Part shown: positions 1 through 7,852 of the stretch, piece by piece
Layout: each line of letters starts with the position of its first letter
Numbering within the stretch: position 1 is the stretch's first letter
Source of the DNA: an uncultured Acetatifactor sp.
GTDB taxonomy: Bacteria; Bacillota; Clostridia; Lachnospirales; Lachnospiraceae
Reading direction: 5' to 3'
Assembly (NCBI GenBank): GCA_910586775.1
Contig: CAJUJN010000007.1
Span: 40,952 to 104,951, forward strand
DNA length: 64,000 nt
Position numbers and translations under genes: made by a program
Notes under the pieces: model-generated
Database searches by the model: none
What the model was told of the DNA's origin: nothing
Seen by the model: the letters and a program-made list of their open reading frames with translations, nothing else

Positions 1-642
1 GGACAGTCCACTTTTATGGTGGAGATGAACGAGGTGGCGAATATCCTGCGGAATGCCACATCCAACAGCCTGCTGATCCTGGACGAGATCGGCAGAGGAA
101 CCTCCACCTTTGACGGGTTAAGCATCGCCTGGGCTGTCATCGAACATATCAGCAACCGGAAGCTTTTGGGCGCCAAGACCCTCTTTGCCACCCATTATCA
201 CGAGCTGACGGAGCTGGAAGGCAAGATGAACAATGTGAACAATTACTGCATTGCCGTAAAGGAGCGGGGTGACGACATTGTGTTCCTGAGGAAGATTATC
301 AAGGGCGGCGCGGATAAAAGCTACGGCATCCAGGTGGCAAAGCTGGCCGGAGTGCCTGATATGGTAATCGACAGGGCCAGGGAAATCGTGGAGCAGCTTA
401 CTGATAACGATATTATAGAAAAAATCCAGAGCATCGCCGTGGAAGTCAAGGATGTCAAGACGAAAAAACAGCCTAAAATAGACGAAATAGAAATATCCCA
501 GATGTCCCTGTTCGACACCGTAAAGGATGAGGATATCCTGAAGGAACTGATGGAAGTGGAAGTGAATACCCTGGCCCCCATCGATGCCCTGAATGTGCTG
601 TACAGGCTGCAGAATAAGCTGAAGAACCGCTGGAAAGGGTAA
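1..642 (+). CDS. mutS: DNA mismatch repair protein MutS, C-terminal part
   Basis: The reading frame is open from the first base, so the gene starts outside the window; 213 codons are visible. It shows the end of the ABC-type ATPase of MutS: the QSTFMVEM segment, Walker B plus signature (LLILDEIGRGTSTFDG) and the FATHYHELTELE switch, followed by the helical clamp and a charged C-terminal tail. MutS dimers recognise mismatches and recruit MutL. No mutL follows; the next gene is tldD after 177 bases. The ATPase motifs leave little doubt; the N-terminal mismatch-binding domains cannot be checked. Confidence 0.95.
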   Translation, partial: GQSTFMVEMNEVANILRNATSNSLLILDEIGRGTSTFDGLSIAWAVIEHISNRKLLGAKTLFATHYHELTELEGKMNNVNNYCIAVKERGDDIVFLRKIIKGGADKSYGIQVAKLAGVPDMVIDRAREIVEQLTDNDIIEKIQSIAVEVKDVKTKKQPKIDEIEISQMSLFDTVKDEDILKELMEVEVNTLAPIDALNVLYRLQNKLKNRWKG

Positions 643-819
643 GAGTTCCGGCAGGATTGCAAATACCGGAATTACATGCCGGAATTTCACGAATGCCTGC
701 CGCAGAAAACGGTGCGGAAACCATCCTGAGAGTCTGCCCGGACTGTGCGGTTACCGCAGGCAGGCGTCATGACAATAAAAGGAATATGCCCATCGGCATA
801 GGAAAGGAAACAAAACAGT

Positions 820-2250
820 ATGAAAGTAAAACCAAGCGAATATCTGAAAGAAATGAAGCCGGTATTGCTCCGATTAAGAGACCGGTTGCTGCAGGAGTAT
901 CCGTATGCTTCGATTCTGGCGTCAGATTCGATATCAAAACAGTATGCAGTATCAAAGACCGTCACTTCTGTCGGTATGACAGAAAGACTGTCCGGAAGAG
1001 GCTTTGTGGTAAAGGTGTATGACGGCTCCTGCTACGGCGAATACTCATTTAACGAAATATCGGAAGAACAGATAGAAGATATCGCGGCTAAAATCAGGGA
1101 AGAACTGTGGCCCATGTCCGAAAAACTTCCCGAAGGTGTCCGGAAAAGCGTCTATGCCATGTTGGAAGACGAGCCGTTGGTGTTCTCTGACAGCACGGAA
1201 TACGAAATCGACCCTCAGGAATACGGCGACGAGGCAATCATCCGGCAGCTGACCGAGGCAAGCGAGTCCGGCAGGGCATACAGTGATAAGGTTCTGGATT
1301 GCCGGGCCTTTGTCAATTACCAGAAATACAGCAAACTTTTTCTGTCAAAAAACCGCGATATGGAGCAGAACGTACTCTGGATGTCAGGCGGGTTCAGCGT
1401 CATGGCCGCCAGAGGAGAGGAACTCAAAAGCAGCTACCGCGGCTTCTCCAATCTGGGCGGAGCTGAACTTTTAACGAAAATGCAGGAAGATGTGTGCGAT
1501 GTGGCGAAGGTTGCTCTGGAACTGTTGGAGAGTGAGCCCATTCAGCCGGGCGAATATGACTGTGTCTGCACGCCGGAAACCACCGGGATGATCGTGCATG
1601 AAGCCTTCGGCCACGGCGTGGAGATGGATATGTTTGTCAAGAAGCGGGCACAGGCGGAGCAGTTTGTGGGCAGCCAGGTTGCTTCGGAACTGGTTACCAT
1701 GCATGACGGGGCCAGCGCAGCCAGGGAAGTTGCCACTTACTTTTTCGACGATGAGGGAGTCCTGGCGCAGGATACCGTTGTCATTGATAAAGGCATCCTG
1801 AAGGCGGGCATCAGCGACGCACAGTCAGCCATGCATCTGGGCACGGTTCCCACCGGCAACGGCAGGCGGGAAAGCTATCAGCGAAAGGCTTATACACGGA
1901 TGACCAATACTTTTTTCGAGGGCGGACAGGATAAGGTGGAGGACATGATTGCTTCCATCGATTACGGATTTTTGCTGGAAGAGCCCTCCAGCGGCATGGA
2001 AGACCCGAAAAACTGGGGAATCCAGTGTATGGTCAGCATTGCCCGGGAGATCAGGGACGGAAAGCTTACCGGAAAAATCTATTCTCCTGTGGTGCTTACC
2101 GGATATGTACCGGATTTGCTCAAATCCATCAGTATGGTATCGGAAGAGGTGAAGCTGGGCGGCGGAGGCATGTGCGGCAAGGGATATAAGGAATGGGTGA
2201 AAGTCTCGGACGGCGGCCCTTACATTAAGGCGCGGATACGGCTGGGATAA
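820..2250 (+). CDS. tldD: TldD family metallopeptidase
   Basis: This 476-residue protein matches the TldD/PmbA family, whose TldD subunit carries the metal site of a TldD-TldE heterodimer that degrades unfolded peptides and, in some bacteria, matures peptides. The HExxxH zinc motif is present as HEAFGH (H260, E261, H265), followed by GVEMD. The C-terminus has the family's glycine-rich GGGGMCGKG segment. The start is an ATG behind a purine-rich GGAAAGGAAAC site. The partner pmbA-like gene lies downstream on the same strand, beyond a tandem repeat, so the two probably act together as a heterodimer. Confidence 0.9.
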   Translation: MKVKPSEYLKEMKPVLLRLRDRLLQEYPYASILASDSISKQYAVSKTVTSVGMTERLSGRGFVVKVYDGSCYGEYSFNEISEEQIEDIAAKIREELWPMSEKLPEGVRKSVYAMLEDEPLVFSDSTEYEIDPQEYGDEAIIRQLTEASESGRAYSDKVLDCRAFVNYQKYSKLFLSKNRDMEQNVLWMSGGFSVMAARGEELKSSYRGFSNLGGAELLTKMQEDVCDVAKVALELLESEPIQPGEYDCVCTPETTGMIVHEAFGHGVEMDMFVKKRAQAEQFVGSQVASELVTMHDGASAAREVATYFFDDEGVLAQDTVVIDKGILKAGISDAQSAMHLGTVPTGNGRRESYQRKAYTRMTNTFFEGGQDKVEDMIASIDYGFLLEEPSSGMEDPKNWGIQCMVSIAREIRDGKLTGKIYSPVVLTGYVPDLLKSISMVSEEVKLGGGGMCGKGYKEWVKVSDGGPYIKARIRLG

Positions 2251-2370
2251 CGCATCAAAGCCGTTTATTCTGCCTGCATTGTCAGGTGAGAAACATGGAA
2301 ATGCTCAGGCAGCAAACTCAGAATGCATGTCCTGGAACGTATGTCCGGAATGTATGCAGCCTGCGAAAAT

Positions 2371-2646
2371 CAAAAGGCAGATTGCCCGAGAATAGAAAAC
2401 TCAGAAGGCATGCTGCCCGGGTATAGGAAACTCAGAAGGCATGCTGCCCGGGTATAGGAAACTCAGAGGGCATACTGCTCGAGAATAGGAAAAACAGAAG
2501 ATATGCCCGGGAACAGGAAAATCAGAAGGTATGCTGCCCGGGAGCAGGAAAATCAGAAGGTATACTGCCCGGGAACAGGAAAATCAGAAGGTATGCTGCC
2601 CGGGAACAGGAAAATTAGAAAGCATATTGCCCGAGAATAAGAATAA
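2371..2646 (+). repeat. 31-bp tandem repeat (nine units) between tldD and pmbA
   Basis: Nine head-to-tail units begin at 2371, 2402, 2433, 2464, 2495, 2523, 2554, 2585 and 2616. All are 31 bp except the fifth, which is 28 bp. A typical unit contains CAGAAGG, then GCTGCCCGGG, then AGGAAAA; the central CCCGGG is palindromic. Because 31 is not a multiple of three the frame rotates, so the repeat is not coding, although an open frame that runs into pmbA starts inside it. The preceding 2251-2370 holds only degenerate similar sequence. Units 2-4 and 6-8 are nearly identical, suggesting recent expansion. Confidence 0.9.
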
Positions 2647-2665
2647 GGAAGAAATGAGGATAGCC

Positions 2666-3967
2666 ATGATAGAGAAAATATTGTCCGCCCTGAAAGCAGC
2701 CGGGGCGGAAATGTATCAGATAACAGAGACAAAGACGGAAAGTTCGGAACTGTTCTTTATCCGCAGGTCTCTGGATATGCAAAGAAAGAAAAATGTATGT
2801 CAGGCCACTGTTACAGTGTACAGAGAGTTTACGGAAGACGGCAAACACAGAATGGGCTCCGCTGCAGTCCAGGTTCAGGACAGCCTTACCCGGGAGCAGA
2901 TGGAAGAAATGTTCCGGGATGCCCTGTATGCAGCCGGATTTGTGAAAAACGAGTACTACGAACTTTACGGCGGACAGACAGCGGATGCAGCGGACGAAGA
3001 TGCAGAAGAAGATGTAAAAGCATCCGCTATGGACGGAAAGACCCTGACAGAGATTGCGCGGTGTTTTACGGAAGCCCTTTATGCGGAGGATACGGAAAAA
3101 GATGTCTTCCTGAATTCGGCCGAGATTTTTGCTTCCGTGACGGCATGCCACATTATCAATTCAAGAGGCGTGGACGTCAGCTACCGGAAAAGCAGGGTTG
3201 AAGGCGAATTTGTAGTACAGTGTACCGCCGGGCAGGATGTGGAGACGTATCAGGATTTCGCCTATGAGGATATGAATACGGATGCCCTGCGCAGAAAGGT
3301 GCGTGAGACCATGGAGATGACCCGCGCCCGTGCAGGGGCTGTTTCGGCACCGCCGGCCGGGACATATCGCGTAATCCTGAAAGGTGCCTGCGTGGAAACC
3401 ATTCTCAGCTACTATGTGGACCGCTCAAACTCATCCCTGATCTACCAGAAGTATTCCACCTTCCGGACGGGTTGCGATGTGCAGGGCGGAGAAGTGGAGA
3501 AGGACAGAATCAACCTGACTTTAAAAGCTAACGAGCCTTACAGCATGGAAGGTATCCCAATGAAAGACAGGGAGTTGGTAAAGGACGGAAAACTGCAGCT
3601 GATTCACGGCGGCAGCCGCTTTGCCTATTATCTGCAGTTGGAGCCTACAGGTAATTACCGGGGATACAGGGTACCTGCCGGAACGGTTTCCCTGGAGGAG
3701 ATGCACGGCGAGCCTTACCTTGAGGTGCTGAATTTCTCCGATTTCCAGATGGATTCCTTCGACGGGCACTTCGGCGGGGAAATCCGGCTGGCTTTCCTCT
3801 ATGACGGAGAGAAGAAGATACCGGTTACAGGCGGCTCCATCAACGGAAATATCCTGGAAGCCCAGAAAAAACTGGTATTTTCCAGGGAAATGCAGGTGGA
3901 AAAGAATTTTGAAGGGCCGCTGGCGGTGTGCCTGGAAGGAATTAATGTAGCAGGAAGTGCAGAATAG
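2666..3967 (+). CDS. pmbA: PmbA/TldE-like partner subunit
   Basis: This 433-residue protein belongs to the TldD/PmbA family but lacks an HExxxH motif, as expected for the non-catalytic PmbA/TldE subunit that dimerises with TldD. The C-terminal part has the family pattern (GTVSLEEMHGEPYLEV and the FGGEIRLAF region). The frame is open from 2531, but that part is translated tandem repeat. I chose ATG 2666, with GAGGA five bases upstream; ATG 2654 has a purine-rich site too close to it. Together with tldD it would form the heterodimeric peptidase. Confidence 0.85.
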   Translation: MIEKILSALKAAGAEMYQITETKTESSELFFIRRSLDMQRKKNVCQATVTVYREFTEDGKHRMGSAAVQVQDSLTREQMEEMFRDALYAAGFVKNEYYELYGGQTADAADEDAEEDVKASAMDGKTLTEIARCFTEALYAEDTEKDVFLNSAEIFASVTACHIINSRGVDVSYRKSRVEGEFVVQCTAGQDVETYQDFAYEDMNTDALRRKVRETMEMTRARAGAVSAPPAGTYRVILKGACVETILSYYVDRSNSSLIYQKYSTFRTGCDVQGGEVEKDRINLTLKANEPYSMEGIPMKDRELVKDGKLQLIHGGSRFAYYLQLEPTGNYRGYRVPAGTVSLEEMHGEPYLEVLNFSDFQMDSFDGHFGGEIRLAFLYDGEKKIPVTGGSINGNILEAQKKLVFSREMQVEKNFEGPLAVCLEGINVAGSAE

Positions 3968-4111
3968 TAAAGGTTATTCAGGGGCATTTGCATGCATTGC
4001 AGATGCCCTTCTGTGACACTTTTGAGACAAAAGCCTTAGATGTTCGGACATCGATGAGATGAGAATACACAAGGAGAACAGTTGGAGATCAAAAGCTTGT
4101 GGATATGGTAA

Positions 4112-4473
4112 TTGAAAGCGAATCAACTCCTGCTGTTACAGCAGTTATATGGAAAGGTTCTGATTCCCAGGGCAGTTTATAGAGAGCTTACAGAGAATCC
4201 TGTATATACAGAAGAAGCAGATGTAATCAAGAGAGCAGGTTATGTGTCAGTAGTGGAAACCGAAAATGAGAAGGCAGTGAATATACTCAGGGCTTGGATG
4301 CAGGTGAGAGCGAAGCACTTATTCTGTATGATGAACAAAAAGCAGACCTTTTGCTGATGGATGAGCGTAAAGGAAGAGGTGTTGCCAAACCGCGTAATAT
4401 CAGACACATCGGCACGGCGGGTATTTTGATGCTTGCCTGCGATAAAGAGATAATATGTACGGAAGAAGCATAA
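4112..4473 (+). pseudogene. DUF3368 PIN-domain protein remnant
   Basis: The first frame (4112-4290) reads like the middle of a DUF3368 PIN-domain toxin: LIPRAVYRELTENP and VSVVETENEKAVNILR. The family continues in another frame from 4291 (GLDAGESEALILYDEQ, then LLLMDERKGRGVAK) to a stop at 4471-4473. The break near 4290 is therefore a frameshift. The N-terminal strand with the first catalytic Asp (SDTSPLI-type) is absent: a stop codon directly precedes 4112. It is a truncated, frameshifted toxin-like remnant with no antitoxin gene visible. Confidence 0.8.
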
Positions 4474-4509
4474 TTTTGTGTAGATAAAATGCTTGAAAAC
4501 GGAATCAGG

Positions 4510-4538
4510 TTAGACAAAAAGATTTGTAATGTTATAAT
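4510..4538 (+). promoter_or_regulatory. Consensus promoter left of the integrated element
   Basis: TTAGAC at 4510-4515 and TATAAT at 4533-4538 are separated by exactly 17 bases. It reads rightwards into the element's left end. Before insertion it would have pointed at ylxM-ffh, so it may be the upstream member of a tandem host promoter pair now cut off by the insertion (inference). Confidence 0.6.
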
Positions 4539-4584
4539 GGAACATGTAGGTTTGGAAATTAGGTATTAAAAATTTCACCCTATA

Positions 4585-4600
4585 AAGAAAAAATACTTGA
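4585..4600. other. Left attachment site (attL core)
   Basis: This is the left copy of the 16-bp direct repeat AAGAAAAAATACTTGA. Sequence to the left is host DNA next to the PIN remnant; sequence to the right (TAAGATTTTTGC) differs from what follows the right copy, which is the pattern expected of a recombined core site. Confidence 0.6.
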
Positions 4601-4696
4601 TAAGATTTTTGCAGGAATGCAGTAAATAAGCCACTTTCAGAGGTTTTAGACAAGGATTTGTTGCAATGTTGTTGTAAAATTAAAAGATATATAAAG

Positions 4697-4727
4697 AAAG
4701 GCTGCCAGAGGTATCGGTAGCCTTTTT
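4697..4727 (+). terminator. Rho-independent terminator at the element's left end
   Basis: AAAGGCTGCC (4697-4706) pairs with GGTAGCCTTT (4716-4725, one G-U pair) and runs into five T residues. It lies just inside attL and would stop transcription entering from the host promoter at 4510-4538. Confidence 0.7.
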
Positions 4728-4739
4728 GATTTAGCTTTG

Positions 4740-5441
4740 TAAGCCACCGCAAGAAGTTGCGATGTACATGAAAATTAGCGGTAAGGGCAATGGGAAAATT
4801 CCCGCCGCTAAAAGGATGGGAATAGCATTCACCTCCATAGTGGGCCGAGTATCCCGATAGTTCAGGAAAGTGCTGTCTCCTACGGAGATAAACGGAATAC
4901 CACTTGATTATCTACCATGCCATGAGTATGGCTTTTCTGCTTTTCGGAATACCTGTCGGGATACGCTACAGCCTTTAGATTTTTGTAACGGGATTTATCA
5001 AGCAATGCGGCGGCAAGCCCAATATGGGGTGTATACAGCTTTTGCAAGAGGATTCTGCTTCGGCCATACTGTCAACCATTTGGGAGCCAGTGCGTTTTCC
5101 CCACATATGGAGAACATTTATTTCATTGGCTTCATATGTCTCACATACGAAAATCTTTCCCCAACAGGATGGGGAAAACTAAGCACTTGAACGAATTTCG
5201 TTTTAGGGGATGAAATTTCCTCTATTGTCCGAAATTCGGACATATGAGTATCTAACCACAAGATTGCGACTGGCTCCTACTTGGTTTGTCCGTTTTTCGG
5301 ACGAAGCAATAGGGGGGCTGTTTTGGAACCTCCTTGTGTGCCAACTTGCGGGCATGCTTTGGCATTTGTGCCTTTTGATCCCCCGCTAACTGATAGCATA
5401 ATAATTGATTTGAGTGTGAACATTGCGGGAACATAAAAGAG
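4740..5441. other. 700-base stretch without a supported gene
   Basis: No frame here has a convincing start and ribosome binding site. The longest (4870-5190) would begin with GTG without a Shine-Dalgarno and resembles no family I know. Visible structure consists of two GTCCG/CGGAC palindromes: GTCCGAAATTCGGAC at 5227-5241 and GTCCG-N5-CGGAC at 5288-5302. It may be the integrase arm-site region or a decayed gene. Confidence 0.5.
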
Positions 5442-5468
5442 ACTATCAGGAATCTTGATAGTTTTTTT
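5442..5468. terminator. Bidirectional hairpin terminator after the repressor gene
   Basis: ACTATCA (5442-5448) pairs perfectly with TGATAGT (5456-5462) and is followed by a seven-base T run on the plus strand. On the minus strand the hairpin includes the repressor's last codons and is followed by CTCTTTT. Confidence 0.65.
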
Positions 5469-6429
5469 CAGGATATAATTTCTTTAGTTCAAGTATACAG
5501 CTTTCTTTTTGCCTTTCTAATTTCTCGATTATAGAAGAGTTCCCAATGTCTAGTCGAACCCTGGTTGTTACTTCCTCCCCAAGACAAGGAAATTTTTCCC
5601 ATTCGCCTGTTGCATCATGGTGTACTATTGAAAGTGCATATTCTGGAGTATACGGATGATATTTTTTATATTCTTTTTGCTTATATAAAGAGATATCTTC
5701 TTCTATAGACTGAATGGTTTCCAAAAGTTCTTCCTCTGTTGGAAGATAATCACAAATATCAGTATTAAAGCTTGTTGTGTTTTCTTTAACCTTTATTTTA
5801 GTAATTCCATTCGTTATATTTGAGAAAAAAACCCCTTCGGCAATATCGTCAACAAAGAGCGCAATATTTTTTTCTGGTACAATGGAATCGGCTTCCAATT
5901 CTACTGTATTACTACCACTCTCATTGCTTTCCCGGGTGAAGTGATACTCCTTAAAAAAGTATTGAAACATATTCCAAAGAATCCATCGTCCGGTTATCCG
6001 TTGCAACAAAAAGTCCAACATAAATAAAATGCATTTGTGCAAATAGTTATGAGAGTCAAATTTTTTGCTATTCTTAATTTGTTCTAATATCTCAATTGTT
6101 TCGTATTGCAATCCAGTGGTTTCGGCTGCATGTTGAGTATCTCTTTTAAATTCTTCTTCTTTATTTTCCCCAGTTAAATATGTTATATCGCAATCTAGTA
6201 TTTTGGAGAGTTTATCAACAGTTTCAAGATTTGGAACTCTTACATTAGTTTCGCTAAGGCTTTCATAGTGTTGATAGGTTTGCCAAACAATATCTAGCTT
6301 TTCAGCAACTTCTTCTTGGGTTAGATTCTGATGTTCCCTAGCTGTTTTTAAACGACTAGCAAATATAAAAGAAAATTCGCTTGAGCACTTTGAAGTGTTT
6401 CTTTTTTCAGCCTTATTTGTTTGTGCCAT
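5446..6429 (-). CDS. XRE-family HTH repressor of the element
   Basis: This 327-residue protein has an N-terminal Cro/C1-type HTH at about residues 25-85 (LKTAREHQNLTQEEVAEKL and a second helix near VWQTYQHYESL). The long acidic C-terminal region has no domain I recognise; no Ser-Lys LexA-type protease motif is evident. The start ATG has GGAGG upstream. It is transcribed divergently from the excisionase-like gene, with a tandem 10-bp repeat between them, so it is probably the lysogeny-type regulator of the left operon. Its product may sense a cellular signal through the C-terminal part (inference). Confidence 0.75.
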   Translation of the reverse strand: MAQTNKAEKRNTSKCSSEFSFIFASRLKTAREHQNLTQEEVAEKLDIVWQTYQHYESLSETNVRVPNLETVDKLSKILDCDITYLTGENKEEEFKRDTQHAAETTGLQYETIEILEQIKNSKKFDSHNYLHKCILFMLDFLLQRITGRWILWNMFQYFFKEYHFTRESNESGSNTVELEADSIVPEKNIALFVDDIAEGVFFSNITNGITKIKVKENTTSFNTDICDYLPTEEELLETIQSIEEDISLYKQKEYKKYHPYTPEYALSIVHHDATGEWEKFPCLGEEVTTRVRLDIGNSSIIEKLERQKESCILELKKLYPEKNYQDS

Positions 6430-6448
6430 AAATAAAAACCTCCAAAAT

Positions 6449-6468
6449 AATAACCGTTAATAACCGTG
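6449..6468. promoter_or_regulatory. Tandem 10-bp direct repeat, candidate operator
   Basis: AATAACCGTT followed by AATAACCGTG forms two 10-bp direct repeats, spaced about one helical turn, directly upstream of the repressor gene and between it and the divergent excisionase-like gene. This is a plausible binding site for the XRE repressor. Confidence 0.5.
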
Positions 6469-6542
6469 TTTGTTTGTCTTTAGTCATGTTAGCATAAAAT
6501 CATGCAAAGCGCAATGCAAATCTAAAATTGGAGGTAGAAATA

Positions 6543-6716
6543 TTGAATAAAGCACGATTTTCAAATGAAATTATAAAACTTTGTACAGTTCAGCAAGCGG
6601 TTGAGAGATATAAGATTGGTAGGACTTCTTTAATGCGTGAAAATGCAGTACGCAGATTTGGCAGAAGTGTAAGGATTGATATTGAGGTATTGGACAAGGC
6701 GATTGAACAATATTAA
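6543..6716 (+). CDS. Small HTH protein, DUF6462/excisionase-like
   Basis: This 57-residue protein contains a winged-helix-like pattern: TVQQAVERYKIGRTSLMREN, then AVRRFGRSVRIDIEVLD. Such proteins (DUF6462, excisionase-like) are common at the start of early operons in Firmicute integrative elements and help direct excision. I prefer the TTG at 6543, eight bases after GGAGG (6530-6534), over the in-frame TTG at 6528, which overlaps that site. It lies divergent to the repressor, the usual xis position. Confidence 0.65.
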   Translation: MNKARFSNEIIKLCTVQQAVERYKIGRTSLMRENAVRRFGRSVRIDIEVLDKAIEQY

Positions 6717-6731
6717 GGCGGAGGTAGACGC

Positions 6732-6926
6732 ATGAATATTTTGAAAAGATATCGCCTGAAAAAGCAACAGAAAGCCATAATGTGTAGGTATGCTATCCTG
6801 GAGGAGTTACAGACAGAGCATAGCAAGGATGAACGCTTCTATGAATATATTCAAAATGAAATGGATGCGCTTGACGGAGAAGCCGAACATATCAGAAGTA
6901 TCTTGGAGGGGCGGTGGGATGAATGA
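6732..6926 (+). CDS. Hypothetical small helical protein of the early operon
   Basis: This 64-residue, mostly helical and charged protein has no known motif. It has a strong ribosome binding site (GGCGGAGGTAGACGC before ATG), and its stop overlaps the start of the primase gene by four bases (ATGA), so it is translationally coupled to replication genes. Confidence 0.6.
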   Translation: MNILKRYRLKKQQKAIMCRYAILEELQTEHSKDERFYEYIQNEMDALDGEAEHIRSILEGRWDE

Positions 6927-7852
6927 CCGCTAATGAAGTTTACGAGAATAATTTACAACACTTTAAGACAATAAAACGGTATGGGGAAAAAGCGCAATGC
7001 CAATGTCCGGCACATGATGATAAGCACGCTTCATTGACAATCACAAAAGGCAGAAAATGCACTCTATTCTACTGCCATGCAGGCTGTGCTGTTGATGATG
7101 TCCTAAAAGCATCAGGGCTTGAAAAGAAAGATACCTTTTACGATGTGGAGCCAAGAAGCCTGAACTGGAAAACTTATGTTGAGGCCAGGGAGAAACGCCG
7201 GATTGAAGCGGTTTATAACTACGTTTCTATTAACGGCGGCTATGCCTTTACCAAAGTGCGGATGCAGGGAAAGAAAATGATATATGGCACGTTGGTAAAT
7301 GAGCGGTTCACTTATGGACTGGGTGGACGTTCCAGGAAAGAGTTGTGTGCTGTCTATGCTCCTGACGGCGTACAAGCCATAAATAAGGCGGTTTCAGAGG
7401 GCAAGGTTATATTTATACCAGAGGGAGAAAAAGACACTGATACGCTGAATAAGCAAGGCTATGCGGGTTTTTCCTATGGCGGTGTGAATGATTGGACGGC
7501 AGACATGGCACAGCTATGCAAAGGGGCGGTTGTGTATGTACTGGCCGAAAATGACGAACCGGGGCGGCGTGTCGCAAATACTATTCAAAGTGACCTGCAG
7601 GGCATAGCGAAAAGCGCAAAGGTGATAGTTCCAGTGCCGGATATTCCCAAAGCTGACATATCAGACTATTTTGCAGCGGGACACAGCAAGGCAGAGTTTG
7701 AGCAGATGTTAAAACAGGAACAGAGTTCCGTTAAAGAATCCGTAAGAGATCCAAAAGATGTACCTATGAAAAAAAGAAGCAAATTGACCTTATGCGGTTT
7801 CATCTGGTGGCGGATAATGGAAAGATTACTGGAGTTTTTGATGCGGCCATAG
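6923..7852 (+). CDS. DNA primase-like protein (zinc finger and Toprim)
   Basis: This 309-residue frame has an N-terminal CHC2-type zinc-binding module (CQCPAHDDKHASLTI, then FYCHAGCAVDDVL) and a Toprim region near residues 165-225 (VIFIPEGEKDTDTL and VYVLAENDEPGRR). These features belong to phage/plasmid primases that prime element replication. The last 28 or so codons (after an A7 run at 7769-7775) are out of register with the family; the sequence continues sensibly in the -1 frame as the helicase gene. The native product may be one primase-helicase made by frameshifting, or two proteins. Confidence 0.8.
   Translation: MTANEVYENNLQHFKTIKRYGEKAQCQCPAHDDKHASLTITKGRKCTLFYCHAGCAVDDVLKASGLEKKDTFYDVEPRSLNWKTYVEAREKRRIEAVYNYVSINGGYAFTKVRMQGKKMIYGTLVNERFTYGLGGRSRKELCAVYAPDGVQAINKAVSEGKVIFIPEGEKDTDTLNKQGYAGFSYGGVNDWTADMAQLCKGAVVYVLAENDEPGRRVANTIQSDLQGIAKSAKVIVPVPDIPKADISDYFAAGHSKAEFEQMLKQEQSSVKESVRDPKDVPMKKRSKLTLCGFIWWRIMERLLEFLMRP

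Noticed and set aside
657..1022. Open frame of 121 codons between mutS and tldD
   Set aside because: It overlaps tldD by 200 bases in another frame, has no ribosome binding site and no family resemblance; a shadow of tldD.
2371..2646. CRISPR array
   Set aside because: Units are contiguous and lack variable spacers, and no cas genes are in the window.
2531..2665. N-terminal extension of the PmbA-like protein
   Set aside because: It is translated 31-bp tandem repeat; the unit length is not a multiple of three and the conserved protein begins at 2654 or 2666.
3978..4012. GGGCAT/ATGCCC pairing after pmbA as a terminator
   Set aside because: The stem is short and no T run follows.
4870..5190. 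106-codon frame in the left part of the element
   Set aside because: GTG start without a Shine-Dalgarno, unusual composition, no recognisable family.
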